Source: an uncultured Carboxylicivirga sp. (GTDB lineage: Bacteria; Bacteroidota; Bacteroidia; Bacteroidales; Marinilabiliaceae). From it: a DNA stretch of 64,000 nucleotides. The position numbers were made by a program, and so were the translations under genes. The notes beneath the pieces were generated by a model. The model ran no database searches. It worked only from the letters and a program-made list of their open reading frames with translations, and was not told the DNA's origin. The stretch is taken from NCBI GenBank assembly GCA_947491945.1, contig CANLLN010000003.1, positions 124,001 to 188,000 of the forward strand, written 5' to 3'. How positions within the stretch are numbered: the stretch's first letter is position 1; each line of letters starts with the position of its first letter. Of the stretch, positions 9,696-18,121 are shown piece after piece.

Positions 9696-10709
9696 ATGAA
9701 CATCAACATAAAAAATGACGCCGGGCTTTTGGCTCTGGGCGTACGCCTTGTTATTGGCTGGACCTATTTTTCAGCCTTCTTCCGCCGAACCATACTGGCC
9801 GATAAGTTAGACCCGGAAATGGCCGGATATATCGGCGAAAAATTCAATCACTTTTTACCACATGCCCTAGGTATCAAACCCATCATTCAGTACCTGGTTG
9901 AAAATCCCGAAACGCTGTGGTGGGCCATGGTAGTGTTTACCATTGTAGAGGGTATCGTAGGTCTTGCGATTATGCTGGGTTTCTTCACGCGCCTGATGAG
10001 CATCGGCATCTTCGGGTTGGCCATGGGTATCCTGCTGGGATCGGGATGGATAGGCACCACCTGCCTGGATGAATGGCAGATTGGTGTGCTGGGGATTGCC
10101 TCGGGGCTCATGCTCTTTTTTACCGGTAGTGGCATGTATTCGGTCGATCGGCTGCTGATAGCCAAGAAGCACTCCATAACAAATAAGAAATGGTTCCCCT
10201 GGCTGGCCTCTGGTGTTCTACCTATTGGTGATCGTCTCTTCCCTAAACTGGTGCTGGTTGGGTCGCTCTTTGTATTCGGCATGACGCTGTTTACTAACCA
10301 GGTATTCCATGGAGGTCTGTGGGGTACGCTGCACAATAAGTCGGTGAAGCCCAAACTGGAGCTTACTGATGGGAAAATGACCGATGCTGCCTTCTCCTTT
10401 GATGTGTTTCGCACTGAGGGCGTGGATGTGTATGGCGCCTGGATTATTGGTATGGAATTAAGCAATGAAAAAGGGGAGATGGTATGGTCAATGAGTCACG
10501 AGGAACTCTCCCAATTGCCGGAAGAAGCGATTCACAACTACTATGTGGCTCGTGTTAAGCCGGGTAAGCACAGTCTGGTGGTTCCACTGGGCGCTAAGGC
10601 TAACATTAGCGTTACGCATCCGGCAATCAAAGATCTGCCCCGGGGTAGTTATCAGCTTATATTAACTGATATTAGCGGTGCCTCGTGGAAACATACAATT
10701 GTAAAATAG
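9696..10709 (+). CDS. Fused DoxD-DoxA membrane protein (thiosulfate:quinone oxidoreductase-like)
   Basis: The 337-residue protein joins an N-terminal DoxD-like membrane domain (about residues 1-165, four or five hydrophobic helices) to a DoxA-like C-terminal domain (about 200-337, beta-rich, preceded by another membrane helix near 180-200). In Acidianus, DoxD and DoxA are the two subunits of thiosulfate:quinone oxidoreductase, which couples thiosulfate oxidation to tetrathionate with quinone reduction. The start at 9696 (MNINIKNDAG) is chosen because the upstream extension from 9582 is not protein-like and the ATG follows an A-rich leader. Activity in Bacteroidetes homologues is not well established, so the substrate is inferred from the family only. 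Confidence 0.82.
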   Translation: MNINIKNDAGLLALGVRLVIGWTYFSAFFRRTILADKLDPEMAGYIGEKFNHFLPHALGIKPIIQYLVENPETLWWAMVVFTIVEGIVGLAIMLGFFTRLMSIGIFGLAMGILLGSGWIGTTCLDEWQIGVLGIASGLMLFFTGSGMYSVDRLLIAKKHSITNKKWFPWLASGVLPIGDRLFPKLVLVGSLFVFGMTLFTNQVFHGGLWGTLHNKSVKPKLELTDGKMTDAAFSFDVFRTEGVDVYGAWIIGMELSNEKGEMVWSMSHEELSQLPEEAIHNYYVARVKPGKHSLVVPLGAKANISVTHPAIKDLPRGSYQLILTDISGASWKHTIVK

Positions 10710-10764
10710 CACGCTTGTAAAATTACATTTAGCGGGCTCCGGCAGCATGTGCAAGATGTTTTAT

Positions 10765-10806
10765 GGAACGGTTCTTCATCACAAGACAGCTGTGAAGAAC
10801 CGTTCC
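10765..10806 (+). repeat. Dispersed hairpin repeat, copy 2 (perfect arms)
   Basis: Arms GGAACGGTTCTTCA and TGAAGAACCGTTCC pair over 14 bp without mismatch. It lies 55 nt after the DoxD/DoxA stop. The arms match copies 3 and 4, but the centre (TCACAAGACAGCTG) replaces their TATAAGCATCTTA. Confidence 0.8.
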
Positions 10807-10882
10807 GTAAATGCTTTAGTTAGGGAACTTTCAAAGCTTATTAGCTACTTGGCTTGGATTTCTATTTACTTAATAATAAAGC

Positions 10883-10913
10883 TTGTATAGTTGTACAATT
10901 TATTGTAATTTTG
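10883..10913 (+). promoter_or_regulatory. Bacteroidetes-type promoter of the toxin-antitoxin pair
   Basis: A TTG at 10883-10885 (-33 element) is followed after 20 nt by TAATTTTG at 10906-10913 (-7 element, consensus TAnnTTTG). The antitoxin ATG lies about 20 nt downstream, so the 5' leader is very short. Confidence 0.6.
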
Positions 10914-10933
10914 AGTCTGAAAAATATTCAATC

Positions 10934-11185
10934 ATGGAAATTACAAGTTACTCGAGTTTCAGACAAAATTTAAAGTCATATCTGGATTCTATTTTAAAAA
11001 CGCATGCGCCATTATTTGTCAGGCGCTCGCGTGGTGAAGATGTTGTGGTGATGTCGATGGATGATTATGAAGGGATGCAGGAGACCATATATTTATTATC
11101 AAGTCCGAAAAATGCTGAACGTATTGCTGACGCTCTCGAAGAATACCATAACCACCAGGGAGCTACCCGTAAGCTTATTGAATAA
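10934..11185 (+). CDS. YefM/Phd-family antitoxin
   Basis: This 83-residue protein begins MEITSYSSFRQNLKSYLD, the usual N-terminal DNA-binding fold of YefM antitoxins, and contains RRSRGEDVVVMSMDDYEGMQET, their typical central region. The C-terminal tail would wrap and inhibit the toxin. YefM also represses its own promoter, alone and with the toxin. Its stop TAA overlaps the toxin ATG by one base (11185), as expected for a tightly coupled pair. The start at 10934 is chosen over an upstream frame opening because it matches the family N-terminus. Confidence 0.92.
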   Translation: MEITSYSSFRQNLKSYLDSILKTHAPLFVRRSRGEDVVVMSMDDYEGMQETIYLLSSPKNAERIADALEEYHNHQGATRKLIE

Positions 11186-11442
11186 TGGAAGTAAATTTTA
11201 TGTCGCAGGCCTGGGAAGATTATTTATACTGGCAAGCCACTGACAAGAAAACACTTAAGAAGATTAATGAACTAATTAGACAGTGCCAACGAACACCTTA
11301 TGAGGGGCATGGAAAGCCAGAGGCTTTAAAGGGCAGTTTATCAGGGTGGTATTCCAGGAGAATAAACCATAAAGACCGTTTGATCTATCGTATTGATGAG
11401 AATACACTATATGTATTACAATGCCGTTACCATTATGGTTAG
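11185..11442 (+). CDS. yoeB: YoeB/Txe-family endoribonuclease toxin
   Basis: The 85-residue product matches YoeB, a RelE-fold RNase that cuts mRNA in the ribosomal A site. The catalytic residues stand at the same positions as in E. coli YoeB: Glu46, Arg65, His83 and Tyr84, with the typical end CRYHY. It looks intact and active. It overlaps the antitoxin stop codon by one base, so translation is coupled. The cassette sits between the DoxD/DoxA gene and the GH31 gene and is flanked by 20-nt imperfect direct repeats (10824-10843 and 11458-11477). Confidence 0.94.
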   Translation: MEVNFMSQAWEDYLYWQATDKKTLKKINELIRQCQRTPYEGHGKPEALKGSLSGWYSRRINHKDRLIYRIDENTLYVLQCRYHYG

Positions 11443-11625
11443 TGCTTAATTATAATGGAACTTTCAGAACTTACTACTTGTGTAAGATATCATCACTTCT
11501 CTTCGTAAGAAAGATTTCTTACTACCATTTAAAATCGTCATAATATCATTGTGAGTTATATTGTTTTTACTTTTCTTTAGACCCGAAACGAAAGTTTACG
11601 AAAGTTAATTAAGCAATATATCAGA

Positions 11626-14600
11626 ATGAAAAGATTAATGTATTGGAGTAGGGCTTTTATTGCCCTTCTGGCACTTATGCAAGTGGCCGGCTCCGCTATC
11701 GCCCAAGGCGATACACCGAAAGGAGTGGAAGCCATTCACTTACGGTCTGCCCGTAAAGTCAATGCTACCACAGTTGAGTTGGTATTTTCCAACGAGCAGC
11801 AGATGAGCATTGATTTCTATGGAGATCATATCTTCAGAATGTTTCAGGACAATAGCGGAGAGGGCATGCGTGCTCCTCAAGCGGAGCCACCGGCACAGAT
11901 TCTTGTTGATCATCCACGCACCGAGGTGTCTGAGCTAAAGCTGAATGATGAGGGCAGCATTATCCGTATTGGAACGGCAGCCATCGACCTAAGCTTTGAT
12001 AAAAACACAAGTACTTTTGCGCTGACAAATAAGAAAACCGGCAAGGTGGTTGCTAAATCCTTAGCACCCATAGTATTTGAAAAAGCAGCAGTGAAAATAC
12101 AATTGGCCGAAGGCAAGGATGAATATTTTTACGGCGGTGGTGTGCAAAATGGTCGCTTCTCGCACAAGGGTAAGGTTATTGCCATCGAGAATCAGAATAG
12201 CTGGACCGATGGCGGTGTAGCTTCTCCCAATCCTTATTACTGGTCAACCGCAGGCTACGGCTTTATGTGGTACACCTTTAAAAAAGGGATGTACGATTTC
12301 GGTGCCAAAACAGAGGATACGGTTACCCTGACGCATGACACTGATTACCTGGATGTATTTTTTATGGTGAACGACGGGCCGGTGGCACTGCTGAACGATT
12401 TCTATCAGCTGACGGGTCATCCCGTGCTCATACCCAAATTCGGATTTTATCAGGGCCACCTCAATGCCTATAACCGCGATTACTGGAAAGAAGACGAAAA
12501 GGGCATCCTGTTTGAAGATGGCAAGCGCTATCGCGAATCGCAGAAGGATAACGGCGGTGTTAAAGAGTCGCTGAACGGTGAGTTGGATAACTACCAGTTT
12601 TCGGCACGTGCCGTTGTGGATCGTTATAAGCAACACGATATGCCATTGGGCTGGATATTGCCCAATGATGGTTACGGTGCCGGCTATGGACAGACATCGA
12701 CCCTGGATGGTAACATTGCCAACCTGAAGGAGTTTGGTGATTATGCCCACGAGCAGGGTGTGGAGATTGGGCTGTGGACACAGTCGGATCTGCATCCCAT
12801 TGATACCATTGAGGCACTATTGCAGCGCGATATAGTGAAAGAAGTAGGCGTTGCCGGTGTGCGTGCCCTTAAAACCGATGTGGCCTGGGTGGGCGCCGGT
12901 TATTCCTTCGGACTGAACGGCGTGCAGGATGCGGCTGAGATTATGCAGGCCGAGGGAGACAATGCGCGTCCTTTTATCATATCGCTGGATGGATGGGCCG
13001 GTACGCAGCGCTATGCTACCATCTGGTCGGGCGATCAAACAGGCGGTAACTGGGAGTATATCCGTTTTCATATTCCTACCTTTATAGGATCCGGATTGTC
13101 GGGTCAGCCCAATATCTGTAACGATATGGACGGTATTTTTGGTGGTAAGAATCCCATTGTGAATATTCGCGATTTTCAGTGGAAGACCTTTACGCTGATG
13201 GAGCTGAACATGGATGGCTGGGGCGCCAATGAGAAGTATCCGCATGCCTTGGGCGAGCCGGCGACTTCCATCAATCGTAATTACCTGAAGCTGAAGGCTG
13301 AGTTATTGCCCTATGCCTACAGCGTGGCCTACGAGGCCATCGACGGAATGCCCGCCATGCGTGCCATGTTCCTCGAAGAGACGAATCCTTATACCTTGGG
13401 TAAAAATACCGAGTATCAGTTTATGTTTGGGCCTTACTTTTTGGTGGCTCCCATCTATCAGAACACTAATGCCGATGACGAGGGTGATGATATTCGCAAT
13501 AATATCTATCTGCCGGAAGGTCAGTGGGTCGATTATTTCACCGGTGAAGTATATGAAGGCGATTGCATCCTCAACCATTTTGAGGCACCCATCTGGAAGT
13601 TACCGGTGCTGGTGAAGCGCGGTGCTATCATTCCCATGGTAAATCCTAATAACAACCTGAGTGAGATTAACCAAAAGAAGCGTATCTACGAGATTTATCC
13701 TTACAGAACTTCTTCTTTTGTGGAGTACGACGATGATGGTACCACCACCGATTATTTGCAAAATCACTTTGTAACGACTCGTATTGAGTGCGTGCAGGAG
13801 GATGACAGAGTAAATGTGGTAATAGCACCGACCAAGGGTCATTATCAGGGTTTTGTAAAAGATAAGGCAACCGAATTCCGTATTAATGTAACGGCACAGC
13901 CATCTAAGATCGTTGCACGGGTGAAGGGTAAGAAGGTAAAGCTTCAGGCCGTTCAGTCGCTGGCTGATTTTGAGGCCGGCAGCAATGTGTATTATTACAA
14001 TGCCGCGCCCGATCTGAATCGCTTCCCTACAGCGGGTAGTGCCTTCGAAGCGGTGAAGATGACAAAGAACCCTCAGTTGATGGTGAAGATGGCAGCGTGC
14101 GATGTTAGCCAAAACGATATTCGTCTTCAGCTGCGCGGCTTTGCTTATCAGCCTGATAATCATTTATTGCAGCAGGAAGGTGGCTTAATAAGCATGAACA
14201 ACGCCTGTGTGGCCGATACCAATGCCACGGCATACACCTTAATGCCAAGTTGGGATGAGGTGGTTAACGCCGATTATTATGAGTTGCAGTTTGAGGGCAT
14301 GACCTATACTAATATTCGGGATACCAAACTTTTGTTCGATAACCTTAAGCCGGAAACTACCTACAGCTTCAAAGGTCGCGCGCTTAATAAGGAAGGACAA
14401 AGTGCATGGACCAGTTTTACGGCTACTACCAAGGCCGATCCCTTGCAGTTTGCCATTAAGGGCATTGAAGCCGGGAGTACAGCGCGTATGCAGGGCGGTC
14501 ATGGATTGCATCGCCTCTTCGATTTCGATGAGAACTCCATGATGCACACGGCTTACGGTGATAATTCTATTCCTTTTGAAATTGTGATGGATCTTAAATC

Positions 14601-15459
14601 CATCAGTCAGGTGGAGAAAATTGTTTACCTGCCTCGCCTGAGCGGTCGTAATGGTGTGGTTCAGAGTGGCCGTTTTTATTACAGCGATGACAAGACGCAT
14701 TGGACAGAGGCCGGCACCTTCACCTGGAAAGGAGATAATGAAGTGAAAACCTTCTTGTTGAAAGATCAGCCGGTAACCCGTTACATTAAGATGGAGGTGG
14801 ACAAGGCCGTGGGTAACTTCGGATCGGGTCGTCAGATCTACGTGTTTAAGGTGCCGGGCAGCGAAAGCTACCTGCCCGGTGATATCAATAACGATGGAGT
14901 GATCGATGCCAACGACTTGACTTCCTACATGAACTACACCGGTCTGCGTAAGGGCGATAGTGACTTTGGCTATGTTAGCCGGGGTGATGTTAATAAAAAC
15001 GGACTGATCGATGCCTATGATATCTCCAATGTAAGCACCCAGCTTGAGGGAGGCGTAAGTAATGCTGAGCACAAGGCGCTGACCGGAAAACTCACCTTGC
15101 GTGCTGCTAAAACTTCCTATAAGGCAGGCGAAACAGTGGAGTTGACGGTAAGCGGTCATGGCCTGCAGGGCGTTAATGCATTTAGCTTTGCCCTGCCTTA
15201 CGACGGAAAGATGCTGGAATACATTAATGTGGAGCCTGTAAATACCAAGGCCATGGAGAACCTGACTTATAATCGTTTGCATACGGGTGGCAATCGTGTT
15301 TTATACCCCACTTTTGTAAACCGGGGCGATCAGGCTACTCTTGAGGGAGAGGGCAGCATTCTGATCATTCGCTTTAAAGCCAAAAAAGCCTTTAAATTCA
15401 ATCTTGAAATGCAAAACGGCTTGTTGGTCGATAAAAAACTGAACACGGCAGTCCTTTAA
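11626..15459 (+). CDS. Secreted multi-domain GH31 alpha-glycosidase with dockerin- and cohesin-like ends
   Basis: The 1277-residue protein has a signal peptide (cut after about AIAQ). Residues ~30-790 form a family GH31 enzyme; the likely nucleophile is Asp418 (in KTDVAW) and the acid/base Asp470 (in WSGDQTGG), with a C-terminal DUF5110-like beta region. Next come a fibronectin type III-like domain (~865-935), an F5/8 type C (discoidin-like) carbohydrate-binding domain (~945-1080), two EF-hand dockerin repeats starting GDINNDGVIDANDL (~1085) and GDVNKNGLIDAYD (~1120), and a cohesin-like beta domain (~1145-1277). GH31 enzymes hydrolyse or transfer alpha-glucosides, xylosides or related sugars; substrate unknown. 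No T9SS sorting domain is visible, so it may stay periplasmic or on the surface by another route. Confidence 0.9.
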   Translation: MKRLMYWSRAFIALLALMQVAGSAIAQGDTPKGVEAIHLRSARKVNATTVELVFSNEQQMSIDFYGDHIFRMFQDNSGEGMRAPQAEPPAQILVDHPRTEVSELKLNDEGSIIRIGTAAIDLSFDKNTSTFALTNKKTGKVVAKSLAPIVFEKAAVKIQLAEGKDEYFYGGGVQNGRFSHKGKVIAIENQNSWTDGGVASPNPYYWSTAGYGFMWYTFKKGMYDFGAKTEDTVTLTHDTDYLDVFFMVNDGPVALLNDFYQLTGHPVLIPKFGFYQGHLNAYNRDYWKEDEKGILFEDGKRYRESQKDNGGVKESLNGELDNYQFSARAVVDRYKQHDMPLGWILPNDGYGAGYGQTSTLDGNIANLKEFGDYAHEQGVEIGLWTQSDLHPIDTIEALLQRDIVKEVGVAGVRALKTDVAWVGAGYSFGLNGVQDAAEIMQAEGDNARPFIISLDGWAGTQRYATIWSGDQTGGNWEYIRFHIPTFIGSGLSGQPNICNDMDGIFGGKNPIVNIRDFQWKTFTLMELNMDGWGANEKYPHALGEPATSINRNYLKLKAELLPYAYSVAYEAIDGMPAMRAMFLEETNPYTLGKNTEYQFMFGPYFLVAPIYQNTNADDEGDDIRNNIYLPEGQWVDYFTGEVYEGDCILNHFEAPIWKLPVLVKRGAIIPMVNPNNNLSEINQKKRIYEIYPYRTSSFVEYDDDGTTTDYLQNHFVTTRIECVQEDDRVNVVIAPTKGHYQGFVKDKATEFRINVTAQPSKIVARVKGKKVKLQAVQSLADFEAGSNVYYYNAAPDLNRFPTAGSAFEAVKMTKNPQLMVKMAACDVSQNDIRLQLRGFAYQPDNHLLQQEGGLISMNNACVADTNATAYTLMPSWDEVVNADYYELQFEGMTYTNIRDTKLLFDNLKPETTYSFKGRALNKEGQSAWTSFTATTKADPLQFAIKGIEAGSTARMQGGHGLHRLFDFDENSMMHTAYGDNSIPFEIVMDLKSISQVEKIVYLPRLSGRNGVVQSGRFYYSDDKTHWTEAGTFTWKGDNEVKTFLLKDQPVTRYIKMEVDKAVGNFGSGRQIYVFKVPGSESYLPGDINNDGVIDANDLTSYMNYTGLRKGDSDFGYVSRGDVNKNGLIDAYDISNVSTQLEGGVSNAEHKALTGKLTLRAAKTSYKAGETVELTVSGHGLQGVNAFSFALPYDGKMLEYINVEPVNTKAMENLTYNRLHTGGNRVLYPTFVNRGDQATLEGEGSILIIRFKAKKAFKFNLEMQNGLLVDKKLNTAVL

Positions 15460-15527
15460 GCGGAGGCAGTGTACTTTACTATTTCACGAGGGTGCCTTTC
15501 AATGCGAAGGCATCCTCGTTTGTTTAT

Positions 15528-15570
15528 GGAACGGTTCTTTATAAGCATCTTACGAAAGAGAATCGATTCC
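15528..15570 (+). repeat. Dispersed hairpin repeat, copy 3
   Basis: A 43-nt inverted repeat, GGAACGGTTCTTTATAAGCA through AATCGATTCC, lies 68 nt after the GH31 stop. Its left 25 nt are identical to copy 4 at 29909. A separate hairpin, GAGGGTGCCTTTC...GAAGGCATCCTC (about 15488-15518), just upstream, may be the actual terminator of the GH31 gene. Confidence 0.8.
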
Positions 15571-15723
15571 TATAACTTTGAACGCTTCATCAGGTTTACT
15601 TTCTTATCTATTTCATTGTTACTGTTTGCACACCATAATGTGCCCCGTAGTAGGGAGGTTGTTGTTAAAGGTGTCTGCCGTTACAAAAGCATCGCATTAG
15701 TTTATCAATCCGATATAAAACGC

Positions 15724-15731
15724 TACTTTTG
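15724..15731 (+). promoter_or_regulatory. Probable -7 promoter element for the riboswitch/B12 operon
   Basis: TACTTTTG matches the Bacteroidetes -7 consensus TAnnTTTG and lies just before the conserved riboswitch core. A clear TTG at -33 is not seen, so this is a moderate call. Confidence 0.5.
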
Positions 15732-15732
15732 C

Positions 15733-15884
15733 AGGGTTGCTTAAAAAGGGAATCAGGTGAAATACCTGAGCTGTTCCCGCAGCCGTAATCCATGCCCGAT
15801 AAGGGAGCATCAGCTTAATGAAACCACTGTCCGCCTATGGTGGATGGGAAGGAAAGGTGATGAAGGAGAGCCGGAAGACCTGTT
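15733..15884 (+). ncRNA. Cobalamin (adenosylcobalamin-type) riboswitch
   Basis: The leader contains, in order, the conserved cobalamin riboswitch blocks: GGGAATCAGGTGAAA, GAGCTGTTCCCGCAGCCGTAA, ACCACTGTC, TGGGAAGG and AGCCGGAAGACCTG. Binding of a cobalamin normally lowers expression of the downstream genes. The downstream genes encode a substrate-binding lipoprotein, a BtuC-like permease and a BtuD-like ATPase, which strongly implies corrinoid uptake. The distance from the end of the aptamer to the first start codon (about 42 nt) suggests control at translation initiation, but this is inference. Confidence 0.92.
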
Positions 15885-15926
15885 TGGGTGACACGAATAT
15901 TCATAAATCTTTCGGGAGATAAAGAA

Positions 15927-17072
15927 ATGATAAAACTGACGACAACATTATTACTCGTAGGCGCATTGATGAGTGCCTGCACACACGCGCCACGCAAGGG
16001 GCAAACAGCATCGCAAGCCGCCCAGGCCGATAGTACCTACTATCCTAAATATGCCAAGGGCTTTCACATTAACTATTTCAAGGGATATCGACAGATTGTT
16101 ATGAACGATCCCTGGGGCGATACAACCCGGCAGGAGACCCTGGCGCTCGTAGCCGATGCACAGCTTAAACCATCCTTGAGCAAAACCCACACTTACGTGC
16201 TGCCTTACCCGGCAACACGCTGGATTGCGCTGTCATCCACCATGGTGAACTATGCTGATAAGCTCAATAAGAAACAAAGTATTTGTGGGGTAGCCGAGCC
16301 CCGATACATTGCCGATGAATATATCCAATCCGCCATTAAGGACGGTAGCATCCGTAATGTGGGCATGTCCATGTCGCCCGATGTGGAGGTGATGGTGGAT
16401 CTGGAGCCGGATTTTTTGATGGTGTCGCCTTTTAAAGACAATCATTTTGCCGCTGTTAAAAGTGCCGGAATTCCCATAATTACCAACGCTGATTACCTGG
16501 AGCACACCCCTTTGGGACGTGCCGAATGGCTGGTGCTGATGGGCGAATTGCTGGGGGAAGGAAAGACTGCACGTCAGCTCTTTAATGCAATTGAAAAGGA
16601 GTATCAGTCCGTTAAGGACTTGGCACAGAAGGTAAAAAATAAGCCCTCAGTATTTACCGGTCACCTTTATCAGGGAGCCTGGTATTCGCCGGCAGGAGAG
16701 AGTTACATGGCTAACTTCTTCAAGGATGCAGGCAGCAACTATATTTACAGTAATACTGTGGGAACAGGATCCTTAACCCTCGATTATGAAACTATTATTA
16801 CCAGGGCCGAGCATACCGATTATTGGGTGATGATAATGAATTATCCCGATGAGGTGACTTATGAGGAGATAAAAAAGATGGATGAGCGATACATTGATTT
16901 CGATGCCTATAAAAAACAACAGATCGTCATTACCAATGCTGCATATTCGGGTTATTTCGAAGAAGGTTTGTTGCAGCCGCATTTCGTATTAAGCGATCTG
17001 GTGCATGCGCTTCACCCCGGCTTGTTGAAAAATTATCGTCCCCGCTATTTTCACCATTTGACAGAAGAGTAA
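15927..17072 (+). CDS. btuF: Periplasmic-binding lipoprotein of a cobalamin ABC importer (BtuF-like)
   Basis: The 381-residue protein starts with a lipoprotein signal (LVGALMSAC, Cys at ~18) and has the two-lobed fold signature of the FecB/BtuF binding-protein family (PBP2-like, Fe3+/B12 class), for example the segment PDVEVMVDLEPDFLMVSPF. The start at 15927 is favoured over 15888 because the lipoprotein signal begins there and GGGAG lies just upstream. It delivers ligand to the permease encoded 2 nt downstream. The riboswitch in the leader and gene order point to cobalamin or a precursor rather than a siderophore; that is an inference. Confidence 0.87.
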   Translation: MIKLTTTLLLVGALMSACTHAPRKGQTASQAAQADSTYYPKYAKGFHINYFKGYRQIVMNDPWGDTTRQETLALVADAQLKPSLSKTHTYVLPYPATRWIALSSTMVNYADKLNKKQSICGVAEPRYIADEYIQSAIKDGSIRNVGMSMSPDVEVMVDLEPDFLMVSPFKDNHFAAVKSAGIPIITNADYLEHTPLGRAEWLVLMGELLGEGKTARQLFNAIEKEYQSVKDLAQKVKNKPSVFTGHLYQGAWYSPAGESYMANFFKDAGSNYIYSNTVGTGSLTLDYETIITRAEHTDYWVMIMNYPDEVTYEEIKKMDERYIDFDAYKKQQIVITNAAYSGYFEEGLLQPHFVLSDLVHALHPGLLKNYRPRYFHHLTEE

Positions 17073-17074
17073 AT

Positions 17075-18121
17075 ATGGAAGAGCATCGAATAAAGTGGAT
17101 CATGGGATTTGTGCTCTTAGCCGTACTCCTCATACTTTTGTTTCTGATGAATATTGGATTGGGCTCAGTGTCCATCCCTTACAAAGAAATGATGAGTGTG
17201 CTGGGGGGTGGGGAAGCAACACGTACGGCCTATACTTCTATTATACTTAAATCACGCCTGCCACAGGCCATTACCGCGGTATTGGCCGGCGCCGGACTGG
17301 CGGTGGGCGGTTTACAGATGCAAACCCTGTTTCGTAACCCGCTGGCTGGTCCCTCTATCCTGGGTATCAGCAGTGGTGCCGGATTGGGTGTGGCCATTGT
17401 TGTGCTGTTGGCCGGTAATATGCTGGGGGTTAGCATTAGTGGTTATGGTATTTACGGTCACCTTACCGTGGTAACGGCTGCCTTTGTGGGTGCTTTCTTT
17501 ATTCTTATGCTCATCGTATTTTTCGCACAGGCCTTGCGCGATAACACCATCCTGCTCATCGTGGGCATCATGGTGGGATATGCCGCCTCGGCACTCATCG
17601 GTGTGATGAAGTTCTACAGTCCTAAGGAAGACGTACATGCTTATGTCATCTGGGGGCTGGGCAGTTTCGCCAATGTCAATGGTGAGCACCTGACGATATT
17701 AATTCCAGTTGTAGGGTTAGGATTACTGTTTAGCCTCTTGCTTATTAAACCCCTTAATCTGTTGGTGCTGGGTGAGTATTATGCTGAGAATCTGGGACTG
17801 AATATCAAGCGAACACGTTTATACATATTGTTTTGTACGGGTATGCTCACCGCGGCCATCACTGCCTTTTGTGGCCCCATTGCTTTCCTGGGTCTGGCTG
17901 TGCCACACCTTACCAAAGGCCTTTTTCGCACTAGCGATCAGAAAGTACTGATGCCTGCCGTTATACTGGCAGGTGCGATACTGGCCTTATTTTGTAATGT
18001 AATTGCCCGCCTTCCGGGATTTGAAGGGGCTCTGCCTATTAATGTGGTTACCGGACTGATAGGGGCGCCCATTGTTATTTCCGTTATCATTAAACGCAGG
18101 AGGATGAGCAGCCATGGATAA
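17075..18121 (+). CDS. btuC: FecCD/BtuC-family ABC permease
   Basis: This 348-residue membrane protein shows the ~10 hydrophobic segments of the FecCD family that includes BtuC, HmuU and FhuB. Typical stretches are LPQAITAVLAGAGLAVGG, the loop NPLAGPSILGISSGAGLG (near residues 90-107) and the C-terminal GPIAFLGLAVPHLTKGL (~265-281), which contact the ATPase and substrate path. It forms the inner-membrane channel of the B12 importer. It begins 2 nt after the binding-protein stop and overlaps the ATPase gene by 8 nt, so the three genes form one operon. Confidence 0.92.
   Translation: MEEHRIKWIMGFVLLAVLLILLFLMNIGLGSVSIPYKEMMSVLGGGEATRTAYTSIILKSRLPQAITAVLAGAGLAVGGLQMQTLFRNPLAGPSILGISSGAGLGVAIVVLLAGNMLGVSISGYGIYGHLTVVTAAFVGAFFILMLIVFFAQALRDNTILLIVGIMVGYAASALIGVMKFYSPKEDVHAYVIWGLGSFANVNGEHLTILIPVVGLGLLFSLLLIKPLNLLVLGEYYAENLGLNIKRTRLYILFCTGMLTAAITAFCGPIAFLGLAVPHLTKGLFRTSDQKVLMPAVILAGAILALFCNVIARLPGFEGALPINVVTGLIGAPIVISVIIKRRRMSSHG

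Noticed and set aside
14239-15282. A 347-residue ORF on the minus strand opposite the GH31 gene
   Set aside because: It lies inside the well supported GH31 coding frame and reads as an antisense shadow without family motifs.
15469-15744. A 91-residue ORF between the GH31 gene and the riboswitch
   Set aside because: It spans the dispersed hairpin repeat and the promoter of the riboswitch; no protein-like features.
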